From contig CAKZLU010000011.1 of assembly GCA_937127245.1 (NCBI GenBank), forward strand, positions 62,001-126,000: DNA of 64,000 nt, in the 5' to 3' direction. Origin of the DNA: an uncultured Actinomycetes bacterium. GTDB lineage: Bacteria > Actinomycetota > Geothermincolia > Fen-727 > JACVIW01. Shown one piece after another: positions 51,555 to 60,998 of the stretch (the first letter of the stretch is position 1; the number at the start of each line of letters is the position of its first letter). The notes beneath the pieces are model-generated. The model worked only from the letters and a program-made list of their open reading frames with translations. It was not told the DNA's origin and ran no database searches. The translations under genes were made by a program, and so were the position numbers.

Positions 51555-52604
51555 TTACAGGTCAAGTATCCTCCTGACGTGCACCGCCCTTTCTTTTTCC
51601 ACTTCTTCTTCGTCCAATTCAAAACCTTTGAGCGCTTTTATGTGCCCGTTGCCTATTCTCATGACGACATCAACAAGATTGAAATCCGAAATCGGTAAAA
51701 TCTCCATGTCAACCCCGAGCTTTACCAATGATAAGAGCTCAACTGCCTCAAGAAATTCAAGTTTTCTCGCTCTTTCTAAAACACCGAGCGTGCGGAAGAC
51801 CCTGTCGCTGATATCGAGCTTGTATTCCTGAAGGAGAATTTTCCGCGCCGTTCTCTCATTTTCCGCAACCTTTCTCGAGACAGTCTCAACCTGAGCGATA
51901 ATATCCCTTTCCGACAGTCCCAGGGTTCGTTTGTTCGATATGACGAAAAGATTTCCGCTAACCCCTGCGCCTCGCCCATGCATGCCCCGGACAAGAATTT
52001 CCGATTGCCCCAGGGCAAGCATTGTCTTGCCTATCTCCCCGGTTATCACAAGGGCAGGGAGATGGAGCATAATCGAAACCCTCAAACCGGTTCCAACGTC
52101 CGTGGGGGATGACGTAAGGTACCCAAGCCTCTGATCATAACTGTAGACCACGTCGCGCTCGATATTGCTATCAATCTTATCGGCAACTTCCCACGCCTTC
52201 ATGAGTTGCGCCCCCGCAAAAATAGCGAATATTTTCGCATGATTCTGGGCATTCACTATGACTCCACGTCCAGAAATCCACCGCGCCGCAACAGCCCTAC
52301 CCTGTGTTTTCTCCACAAAAGAACGGGAGATGAGATGCTGCTCCGCGAGCAAAAGAAGCTGGTCGCGGGACAACTCTTCGGCGAACTTGATGTCCCACTC
52401 CTCGTCATCGGCAACCCTTCGGGCCACCGACTCCAAAACCATTCCCCTCACCCGCTCCAGTTCGTCCTCATCCGCCGCAGGCGGAAAGGGAATCCCCTCA
52501 ATATTCCTCGCAAGCCGAGCCCTCGAGGCAAGGATTACCGGATATCCGGGACCTCTTTGCGACGCCCACTCGGGGCGCACGGTAAAAAACTTATTCCTTC
52601 TCAC
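51555..52604 (-). CDS. mcsB: McsB-family protein (phosphagen-kinase fold), predicted catalytically inactive
   Basis: VILASRARLARN, YLTSSPTDVGTGLRVSIMLHLPAL, LVRGMHGRG...GNLFVISNKRTLGLSE; expected catalytic residues substituted. Confidence 0.9.
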   Translation of the reverse strand: MRRNKFFTVRPEWASQRGPGYPVILASRARLARNIEGIPFPPAADEDELERVRGMVLESVARRVADDEEWDIKFAEELSRDQLLLLAEQHLISRSFVEKTQGRAVAARWISGRGVIVNAQNHAKIFAIFAGAQLMKAWEVADKIDSNIERDVVYSYDQRLGYLTSSPTDVGTGLRVSIMLHLPALVITGEIGKTMLALGQSEILVRGMHGRGAGVSGNLFVISNKRTLGLSERDIIAQVETVSRKVAENERTARKILLQEYKLDISDRVFRTLGVLERARKLEFLEAVELLSLVKLGVDMEILPISDFNLVDVVMRIGNGHIKALKGFELDEEEVEKERAVHVRRILDL

Positions 52605-53136
52605 TCTTAGACCTCTCCGAGTCGAGCATGCTCTCTATTTGTTTGATTTCGTCTCTAACAGCCGCAGCGGCTTCATATTCTTCTTCCGCAATTCTTTTTC
52701 TCAAGCTCCTTTCAAGCTCAGCAAGCTTGAGCCTGAGTCTCGCCTCCCGAGACAACTTCGTGGGAGTCTTGCCGGTGTGCTTGTTAGACCCATGGAAATC
52801 AAAAATCACATTCTCAAGGGGGTCACCCAAAACCCTGTAGCAAGCGGAACAGCCGAGATACCCGAGTTTTTTAAAATCATTGAAAGATGTTCCGCATTCC
52901 TCGCAAACAATCGGTTCACCGGAGAAAACCTCATCCTGTAGGTTACCATCAACCGCAGACTGCATGCCGGATATGATTTGAGGCATTAAAGCTATGAGGC
53001 TCGCCGCCTCCGTAGCCTCATCCATTTTCTTCGAGCACTCTTCACATAGCTGAGCCCTCGAAATCTCGCTACCGGCTACCTTGATCAGAAACACCGTCGC
53101 TATGTTCTTACCGCACTCATCGCAGAATATGCTCAT
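52591..53136 (-). CDS. mcsA: McsA-like zinc-finger / UVR-motif protein
   Basis: MSIFCDECGKNIATVFL, CEECSKKM, CEECGTSFNDFKKLGYLGCSACYRVL, UVR motif; start taken at 53136. Confidence 0.92.
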   Translation of the reverse strand: MSIFCDECGKNIATVFLIKVAGSEISRAQLCEECSKKMDEATEAASLIALMPQIISGMQSAVDGNLQDEVFSGEPIVCEECGTSFNDFKKLGYLGCSACYRVLGDPLENVIFDFHGSNKHTGKTPTKLSREARLRLKLAELERSLRKRIAEEEYEAAAAVRDEIKQIESMLDSERSKSEKE

Positions 53137-53521
53137 CTCTTCTCCAATTAGCAATCCTAAATCATGTCTCGGTAATAAGTATAATGTCAGGCTATGCCAC
53201 CGGGTGATGACATCCGTCAACCTGCGTCATCAGCTGAAAGCAATCCCGCTTCCTGCCTTGCTTTGAACCCCCCATCAATACTCCATTTGATCATCTGTCA
53301 AAAGGTTTCAAAGAAACTTTTTGCCCCGTGCGCTCATTAACCTTTTCGGGAAAAAATTCTCATGGGTTAAACATCCTCCCCCGCCTTTTTCACCTTTTAA
53401 CGCACTGCGGAAACTCTCTGTTTACTCCGAGGAGGGTCTTAAGCCTTTCCTGATTTTTGGTCATTAATAAATTAAGCGGGACCTTAGCGGATATCTCAGA
53501 TCACCCGATTTGAGATAGACT

Positions 53522-55048
53522 TTATTCCCCCTGGCTCTCCCTTCTCAGCTGAGGAAAGAGAATAACCTCTCTTATGCTCGAGCACCCCGTAGCCACCATA
53601 ACAAGTCTGTCAATCCCCACTCCAAGTCCGCCCGCCGGAGGCATGCCGTATTCAAGCGCTGTAAGGAAATCCTCGTCCAGTGGCTGGGCTGCCTCATCGC
53701 CGGCCATTCTCTTTTCCGCCTGAGCCAAGAACCTCGCGCGCTGGTCAATGGGGTCATTTAACTCACTGAAAGCGTTCGCGATTTCATGCCCGGTTGCGAT
53801 GAGCTCAAACCGTTCAGTGAAACCCGGCGCATTGGGATTTTCCCTCGCCAAAGGCGAGATTTCCTCAGGGTAGTCGAGCACTATGGTTGGCTGAATTATT
53901 TTTGGCTCAACAAGCTTCTCAAATATCTCCGCGATGATCCAGCCTTTACCGGCACTCGGATGGATCTCCACCTCATAGGCCTCGGCTATTTCCCTGAGCT
54001 CCTCGAGGTCCATCTCAAGGCTCAAATCGAGGTCCGCATATAATCTTAATGCCTCGAGCATTGTCATCCTCGCCCACGGACGCTCGAATGATATGCGTCC
54101 CTTTGGGTGCTCGATCGTGAGCGTGCCATTAACCTCACTTAAAACGGTAGTTATAAGCTCCTCAAGAAAAATAGCCATGTAACGATAGTCAACGAACGCC
54201 TGGTAAACCTCAAGCATGGTAAATTCTGGGTTATGCTTCGTGCTTATACCCTCGTTCCTGAAGTTCCTGTTGAGCTCATATACCTTGTCGAAACCAGCGA
54301 CCAGCAGCCTCTTGAGGTAGAGTTCCGGCGCGATTCTGAGGTAAAGGTCCATGTTGAGCGCATTGTGGTGAGTGATAAAGGGTTTTGCCGCCGCACCGCC
54401 TGGTACGGGTTGAAGAATCGGGGTTTCAACCTCGAGAAAACCCTTTGAATCAAGAAAATCCCTGAGGGACCTGATAATTACGCTCCTTTTCTCAAAAATC
54501 TTTCTTGATTCGGCATTGACAAGCAGATCAAGGTACCTGCGCCTCATCTTTATTTCCGTGTCCCTCAACCCGTGCCATTTCTCCGGGAGAGGTCTAAGGG
54601 ATTTCGACAGTAGCTCATAGAATTCGACCAGAACGGACAATTCACCCCGCTTTGATCTTATTACTTCACCTGCGACGCCTATCCAGTCTCCCGTGTCCAG
54701 AAAAAGGAGAAATTCATACTTCTCTTTCCCGAGCACATCTTCCCTTGCTATCAACTGCATCTTGCCCGTTGAGTCATGTATATCGATAAAGGAAGCCTTT
54801 CCGTGTTCTCTTTTTGCCATTATCCTTCCGGCGAGGTTCACTTTCTTACCGGAAGAGGCCCCCGGCTGGAGGCTTGAGTAAGAGCGTTGAAGGTCGTCCG
54901 AGTACTCTATCTGCTCAGGGCTTGCGAAAAACGAGGCATAGGGACTTACGCCCATCGAGATGATTTGATTGAGCTTTTCCCTTCTGGCTTTTATGAGTTC
55001 CGCTTCCCTCGAACTCAACTCACCACTCAAATGAGCGCCCTCATCCAA
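53522..55048 (-). CDS. lysS: Lysyl-tRNA synthetase, class II
   Basis: RNFRNEGISTKHNPEFTMLEVYQA, GGLGVGIDRLVM class II motifs. Confidence 0.96.
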   Translation of the reverse strand: MDEGAHLSGELSSREAELIKARREKLNQIISMGVSPYASFFASPEQIEYSDDLQRSYSSLQPGASSGKKVNLAGRIMAKREHGKASFIDIHDSTGKMQLIAREDVLGKEKYEFLLFLDTGDWIGVAGEVIRSKRGELSVLVEFYELLSKSLRPLPEKWHGLRDTEIKMRRRYLDLLVNAESRKIFEKRSVIIRSLRDFLDSKGFLEVETPILQPVPGGAAAKPFITHHNALNMDLYLRIAPELYLKRLLVAGFDKVYELNRNFRNEGISTKHNPEFTMLEVYQAFVDYRYMAIFLEELITTVLSEVNGTLTIEHPKGRISFERPWARMTMLEALRLYADLDLSLEMDLEELREIAEAYEVEIHPSAGKGWIIAEIFEKLVEPKIIQPTIVLDYPEEISPLARENPNAPGFTERFELIATGHEIANAFSELNDPIDQRARFLAQAEKRMAGDEAAQPLDEDFLTALEYGMPPAGGLGVGIDRLVMVATGCSSIREVILFPQLRRESQGE

Positions 55049-55373
55049 TTTAGGGACCTCCTTGCAAATCTCTTAAACTCTCAAAAAGAATAGCATAAAA
55101 GCCTTTCTTTCCTTGAAACGAAAGCCCCCGCGATTCTAAAGGCACGCTCTTTTGCTCAAAGCGCCGATAGATAATCTTTGTTAACGGACCTTTAGCGCTC
55201 CGGCGGGGCATGCCTGAGGATTCGATCTAACACTCAAGCCGATGCAGTGGTTTGAAAATGCCGGTTTGACATTTCTTCCGAATGATTTAGGTTTGATAAG
55301 CCTGGATTTACCGGCCAAGAAAGCAAGCTGGAGCTTACCGAAAAACGAGTGGAAAATCAGAAAGTGCAGGTCT

Positions 55374-55847
55374 TTATTTTTTGATAGCGGTAATTCTGAA
55401 TCTCTTAGATCCGCTCGGCGCCTCGACCGTGATGACATCGCCAACTTTATGACCCATCAGCGCCCTTCCCACAGGGCTCTGGTATGAAATCTTATGGTCT
55501 TCAGGATCCGCCTCAACCGGTCCGACAATGCGGTACGTATGCTTCTTGTGGCTGCCAACCTCTTTCAATTCAACCAGCGAACCGATGTCCACTTCTTTCG
55601 TTTTGACGTGTCTCCTGTCTATAATACGTGCTTTTGCAAGCATCGCCTCGAGTATCTCAATGCGATGCTCAATTCGCGCCTGCTCATTCTTCGCGTCGTC
55701 ATACTCGGAGTTTTCCATAAGATCCCCGTAGCTAATCGCGTTTTTCAGGCGCTCAGCCACTTCCCGTCTCTTTACGGTCTTGAGTTCTTGGAGCTCCGCC
55801 TCGAATCTCTTTTTGCCCTCTTCTGTGAGAATAACTTCTTCCTTCAT
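55374..55847 (-). CDS. greA: Transcription elongation factor GreA
   Basis: ILTEEGKKRFEAELQELKTVKRREVAERLKNAISYGDLMENSEYDDAKNEQ; start at Met 55847. Confidence 0.95.
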   Translation of the reverse strand: MKEEVILTEEGKKRFEAELQELKTVKRREVAERLKNAISYGDLMENSEYDDAKNEQARIEHRIEILEAMLAKARIIDRRHVKTKEVDIGSLVELKEVGSHKKHTYRIVGPVEADPEDHKISYQSPVGRALMGHKVGDVITVEAPSGSKRFRITAIKK

Positions 55848-56191
55848 CCCCGTCCTCTTACTCGAATCCAAACAAAACCCCAACCGATACTTCCTGGCGA
55901 AATTACTCTCCTTCGTCACCGAAGGATTAGGGAGATATTATAAGTTTGAAGATTTGCTATTTCAACAAGTTCAACAAGAAATCAAAATTCCCTTCTATGG
56001 AATGAGCGAAACGAGTTGAATTAGATATATAAGCAAGACACTAAATCGGCGGCAAGAGATTCCTTCACTCAAGCCCAAAGCACTAATCAAGTCCAAGCTC
56101 ATGATAGCGGAAAATCCGGAGATTCCACACGGATATGCCACTGGGGAAAGAGGGAGCGCAAATCACTCCAAGGGTAGGGCGTCCGGTGTGC

Positions 56192-58759
56192 TTAAACTAC
56201 TGTTGATCCGCGGTAAGTGGCTACGCGATTTCCGCCCATCCGCTTAGCCTCGTAGAGGGCCTCGTCCGCTGATCTTACCAGTTCATCAGGAGCGCCTTTA
56301 ACCTCACTGACTGATGAGACGCCGACGCTTATTGTAATGGGCGTGTCCTGCAGTTTTTCCTTTCCCGGGAACATGAACTCGCCAACGGCTCTCCTCAGTT
56401 TCTCCGCGACGACAACCCCCTCTGTAAGGTCCGTCTCGGGAAGAAGCACGCAGAATTCATCCCCTCCATATCGAAAAACCTTGTCCACGTCCCTCGTGTT
56501 TTTATCGAGGATTGACGCGATATTACAGAGAATCATATCCCCATGAGGGTGACCGAAAGTATCGTTCCAGAGTTTAAGCCTGTCAACGTCAATCATCAAA
56601 AAGGAAAGCGGCCTCTGATATCGCTTTGCCCTGCTGAACTCATCTTTAAGGGAGGTCTCCAAGCGCCTGACATTAAAGACCCCGGTCAGAGGGTCGGTTA
56701 TCGCCAATCTGTTTACCTCTTCGAAGAGTGATGCCCTCTGCAGGGCGATGGCAACCTGATCGGCTATTGCAGTAATGAACTGCAAGTCCTCATCGCGGAA
56801 TGCCCATGGTTCAGTGCTCTGAAGATGAAGCAAGCCAAGCGTTTTCTTTTCAGCCCGCAGTGCGACACAGACGCTCGACCCGCTCTTTACTTCTTTCAAA
56901 ACCTGGCAAACATTTGTAGCAGTCGAAAGGTCCTGGACGGTGTGTATTCTCTCCCCGTAGGCGACCACGCACTCATTAACCGGAAGGTACGGGGGAAGAG
57001 CGATTTTTTCGAGCAAATACTCCGGGTAACCGAATGAATCCACGTATCTCAGGGTGCCCTCAGTCTCGTCGATTCTATAAATCAGCCCGTATTTGCAATC
57101 GAACAAATGCCTTGCGGTGTCAAGCGCAAGGGTCATGATAGTCGATAGATTGTTTGTCGAACCAATCGCATTGGTTAGATTCATTAGGCTCGAAAGCTGA
57201 GCTGCATCCGCGGCGATCTTATCGTGAAGTTGAGCGTTAGATATGGCAAGTCCTGCTTCGCTCGCGACTGTCCTGAGCCTTGAGATCTCGTTATCGGTGA
57301 AATATTTTCCCTTTTCGTCGCTCGCGCAGATAACACCCGAAATTCTACCCTCTGCATAGAAGGGAGCCATAGCAACTATTCCTTCGGCCTTTAAGAATGG
57401 GGGAAGGAACTCTGCCTTCTCCGGCTCTTCGATGACCAGAACATCTTGCTCGAAGACGCCAAAGCTTCTTTCAATCTCGTCTGAGGGAATTTCGTTTCCT
57501 ACACTGAACTCCTCCCAGGCAAAACCGCTCGACTCCACCGCGATCGTCGGGGTGAAACATCGGTTTTTCTCGTCCAAAACGAAAAGCGAGCTTCCTCTAA
57601 CGCCCGTCCCGTCGATGACCATCTTGCATGCGCTCAGGGCGACATCCGAAACGGTCAGGGAAGAGCCTAATTTCCTCAGAGTCCTGTAAAGACTGTCAGA
57701 CTCCGCTCTACGCTGTTTCTCCTCTGAGTACTTCAAGCACTTTTCGAGCGCAGCAGAGGTAAGCCAGACTATCGATCTGCACACTTCTACCGCTTCCCTT
57801 TCGAAATTGGCCAACTGCTTCGGGAATCTTGCAATAAATAGGACAGAAAGTTCGCTGTTTACGTCAGCGGGAAACACCATGAATTCTCCATCCTGTCTTC
57901 TTTGGGTAAGCATCCTCTGCGCTTGGGAGGACTCAAGTCCCTTAAGTTCTCTACTCGAAACAACGCCTTCACCGTCGCGCAAAACACCGAGCGAAAGTCT
58001 TTCATCCAAACTGTCTACCTCCAGGTCATCAGAGCAGATATCCATGCCCTGCTCAACTGGGTAGCACTCCGCCATTTTCGCTTTAGCCGTACGTCTGTCA
58101 ACTTTGTAGGCAAGGACATTGGCGCCTTTGAGGATTCTGGCTATTCCCTCGCAGGCAAACCTTAACACCTCCCCAAAATCTAGAGTCGCGCCCATTTTCG
58201 ATGCGCACTCGGAAAAAACTCTTATGCTTTCCAGTTCCCTTAGTTCCCTACTTCTGAAATAGACGATCGCGGCAGCTATGAATGCCATAAACATCGTTCT
58301 TAAAAGAGCGTCAGATGTTACCTTGCTCAAAGAAACAGCATTCTCCTCACCGATAACCATAACAGCCGTATAAAGGGCACAAACGATTAGCGTAACCGGA
58401 AGAGCGACAGCGTATCCAAACCGGGTGGCAACTACGACGACCATCAAGATCAGCACCCAGAATAGATCCGGAATATAGGCTCTCCACATGAGAAGAGCCA
58501 GTAGAACAATGGCAACATCAATAAAAGCCATGTAAGCGACAACACGCCCCGCCCCTCTCTCGGACCTTTTTCGGATAAACAGATACAAGAGGGTCATAAT
58601 AAGGCTCGTGCCGTACAGGAGAGAAATCACAGCAATCCGTGCATGGGCGCTTGCGGGACCATTCTCCACGGAAGGAATTAAGATAAACGGGGTCAGGATT
58701 GCCGAGACTCCCCACTGAAGAATGATAGTGATGTCGTCGCCCTTCAGATTCCTCCTCAA
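56192..58759 (-). CDS. Multi-GAF GGDEF diguanylate cyclase
   Basis: RDVDKVFRYGGDEFCVLLPETD with RxxD I-site; several GAF-like segments; N-terminal TM. Confidence 0.92.
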   Translation of the reverse strand: MRRNLKGDDITIILQWGVSAILTPFILIPSVENGPASAHARIAVISLLYGTSLIMTLLYLFIRKRSERGAGRVVAYMAFIDVAIVLLALLMWRAYIPDLFWVLILMVVVVATRFGYAVALPVTLIVCALYTAVMVIGEENAVSLSKVTSDALLRTMFMAFIAAAIVYFRSRELRELESIRVFSECASKMGATLDFGEVLRFACEGIARILKGANVLAYKVDRRTAKAKMAECYPVEQGMDICSDDLEVDSLDERLSLGVLRDGEGVVSSRELKGLESSQAQRMLTQRRQDGEFMVFPADVNSELSVLFIARFPKQLANFEREAVEVCRSIVWLTSAALEKCLKYSEEKQRRAESDSLYRTLRKLGSSLTVSDVALSACKMVIDGTGVRGSSLFVLDEKNRCFTPTIAVESSGFAWEEFSVGNEIPSDEIERSFGVFEQDVLVIEEPEKAEFLPPFLKAEGIVAMAPFYAEGRISGVICASDEKGKYFTDNEISRLRTVASEAGLAISNAQLHDKIAADAAQLSSLMNLTNAIGSTNNLSTIMTLALDTARHLFDCKYGLIYRIDETEGTLRYVDSFGYPEYLLEKIALPPYLPVNECVVAYGERIHTVQDLSTATNVCQVLKEVKSGSSVCVALRAEKKTLGLLHLQSTEPWAFRDEDLQFITAIADQVAIALQRASLFEEVNRLAITDPLTGVFNVRRLETSLKDEFSRAKRYQRPLSFLMIDVDRLKLWNDTFGHPHGDMILCNIASILDKNTRDVDKVFRYGGDEFCVLLPETDLTEGVVVAEKLRRAVGEFMFPGKEKLQDTPITISVGVSSVSEVKGAPDELVRSADEALYEAKRMGGNRVATYRGSTVV

Positions 58760-58794
58760 GGTATGATCCCCAACCTTTACGAAAGAAGTCGCTT

Positions 58795-59670
58795 CTAAGG
58801 AACGACTTTCCCAAGAGGTATCTCGAGTATTCCGGCAGCGCCCTTTTCTTTCAACCGAGGAATCAGGTCAGATAAAAGCGACTCGTCAACAACAGTCTCA
58901 ACAGCAAACCCGCCATCGGCAAGGGGGCTGACCGTTGGGGACCTCATAGCAGGAAGCATTTGAAGAACCGCATCCTTGTTTTCAGCGCTCACGTTCAGCT
59001 TGAGAAGAACCTTTCCCCTTGCCTCTAACGCTGACATGAGAAGCATCTTTATTTCCTCCATGCATTTTCTTAAATCCTCGTCGGTGTAGCTGTTTCTGTT
59101 CGCAACGAGAATTGTGGTTGTGTAGAAGACGTCGTCTATTATTTCCAGCCCGTGTTGTCTCAACGTGGTACCCGTCTCGGTTATTTCGACAATAGCGTCA
59201 ACAATATTGGGAACTTTCGCCTCAGTGGCGCCAGCCGAAGGAATGACTTTAATCGATAGCCCCTTCTTCTCGAAATACCTCCTGGCTATATTTGGGTATT
59301 CGGTTGCGACTCTCGTACCTGGAGGAAGGTCCTCCGGCTTCCTGATGCCGGAATCTCCTCTAACGGCAAGGACAATTCGGAGTTTTCTGGTTTTACCGGT
59401 CTTGGCGTAAGGGAATTCCGCAAGAATCTCAACGTCCGCGCTTGTTTCTTCTACCCAGTCAAGACCGGTGATGCCAAGATCGAAGATGCCTTCCTCTACG
59501 TACTTGCCTATCTCTTGAGGTCTCAGTATTGCTACTTGCGAAATCCTCTCGTCATCAATCCGGGCATTATATTCCCTATCGCCGCTCCTCCTCACGGGAA
59601 GACCGGCATCTTTTAATAGCGCAAGCGTTTGCTCCTCAAGGCTTCCTTTTGGAATAACGAATTTAAGCAA
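58795..59670 (-). CDS. hisG: ATP phosphoribosyltransferase, long form
   Basis: LKFVIPKGSLEEQTLALLKDAGL, DIVEITETGTTLRQHGLEIID pattern, C-terminal extension. Confidence 0.93.
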   Translation of the reverse strand: MLKFVIPKGSLEEQTLALLKDAGLPVRRSGDREYNARIDDERISQVAILRPQEIGKYVEEGIFDLGITGLDWVEETSADVEILAEFPYAKTGKTRKLRIVLAVRGDSGIRKPEDLPPGTRVATEYPNIARRYFEKKGLSIKVIPSAGATEAKVPNIVDAIVEITETGTTLRQHGLEIIDDVFYTTTILVANRNSYTDEDLRKCMEEIKMLLMSALEARGKVLLKLNVSAENKDAVLQMLPAMRSPTVSPLADGGFAVETVVDESLLSDLIPRLKEKGAAGILEIPLGKVVP

Positions 59671-60046
59671 GACACACCTCCGTTGTTATTTGTAAGTATA
59701 CCAGTACAAAAACCGGATTATCAGCAGTGCGCTGATTTACATAACGGAACGACCGAAAAATGCAGTGCACCGGCTGGAATTGCTAGGCTCCGCGTTGTGC
59801 TCACTCGAAAAAGAAAAAGATTCTTCTTCTCAATTGTGGATGTCACCGCAAAAACGGATATTGACCTCAGGAGCGCGACAATCCATAAGGTTCAATAAAC
59901 AGGAGACTGCCGAACCCTGAGACAAAACCGACACGAAATTCAAATGTTGAATTGGATAGCCGTCTCACCGAGGCGTCCCAGTTTTTAGCCGACGGTAATT
60001 CTAAAGGTCTCGCTTCAATAATGCATCCAGACCACACTGGATTTTC

Positions 60047-60466
60047 TTACGTCAATTCGACCTGTGCCGATCCCCTCGTGAGAACCTGAACACCGTCCTG
60101 GTTTTCCGCTCCCACGTCGAGCACTATGATTTTTTTACCCTCTTCCTCTTTCTTCTCTACCACTCTGCCCCAAAACGTGATGGTATCGCCTGGTCTTGCG
60201 GGAGCAGCGAAGCGAACGGCGAGGCGCTTGAGCGCGCCCGGGTCTTCCACCCAGTCCGTAATGGTCTTGGAAAGCCTTGCCATACTCGAAAGACCATGCG
60301 CTATCGTTCCACCGAGCCCAACCTTTTCGCCAAACTCCTTGTCAACATGGATGAGGTTGAAATCACCGCTTGCCCCCGCGTAAATCCAGAGCATCATTTG
60401 ATTTAGCTCAACGGAGTAACGGGGAATTTCATCTCCCACTTTTATATCTTCAAAAGAAATGCCCAT
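60047..60466 (-). CDS. MaoC-like (HadB-like) dehydratase
   Basis: YAGASGDFNLIHVDKEFGEKVGLGGTIAHGL. Confidence 0.88.
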   Translation of the reverse strand: MGISFEDIKVGDEIPRYSVELNQMMLWIYAGASGDFNLIHVDKEFGEKVGLGGTIAHGLSSMARLSKTITDWVEDPGALKRLAVRFAAPARPGDTITFWGRVVEKKEEEGKKIIVLDVGAENQDGVQVLTRGSAQVELT

Positions 60467-60467
60467 A

Positions 60468-60908
60468 TCAGTTACCCCCTCTTATGACGAAAGTGGCCCG
60501 TCCAACAGTAACCAGCTCGCCATCCTGGTTAAAGGAATTCGCCTCATAAACGACAAAGTCGTTATTTCCTTTTTGGTAAATATCCACAATCTTCCCCCTC
60601 GTCGTTATTACATCACCAGGCTTGACCGGTTTGTGGAATTCGAATTCCTGCTCGCCGTGAACGAGCATCGCCATGTTCAGTTTCAACTCCGGGTCCATGA
60701 ACATCATGGCGCAACCCATGAGGTTATATACAGAAGCAAAACACGGTGGGGCTATGTTGTCCCCGTAGTGGCTATTACGTCCGAATTCCTTGTCGTGATA
60801 ATAAGGGTTCATGTCCTCTACCGCCCGCGCGTACTCGCGCATCTTTTCCCTCCCGATTTCGTATTCAGTTGGAGGGTATTCCTTTCCAATAAAACTTGGA
60901 TCTAACAC
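60468..60908 (-). CDS. FAS1-like dehydratase (HadA/C-like)
   Basis: GTG start after aaaggag; DPSFIGKEYPPTEYEIGREKMREYARAVEDMNPYYHD. Confidence 0.85.
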   Translation of the reverse strand: MLDPSFIGKEYPPTEYEIGREKMREYARAVEDMNPYYHDKEFGRNSHYGDNIAPPCFASVYNLMGCAMMFMDPELKLNMAMLVHGEQEFEFHKPVKPGDVITTRGKIVDIYQKGNNDFVVYEANSFNQDGELVTVGRATFVIRGGN

Positions 60909-60998
60909 GCGCCTCACTCCTTTCCTTCCTCCAAATCTCACAATTCTTAAGAAAGCGTTTAACTTACTGTTACACTGAAAAGATGGATTCTAAAAACC

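Noticed and set aside
55181-55444. 87-aa ORF between lysS and greA
   Set aside because: Overlaps the greA 3' end and has no conserved pattern; likely spurious.
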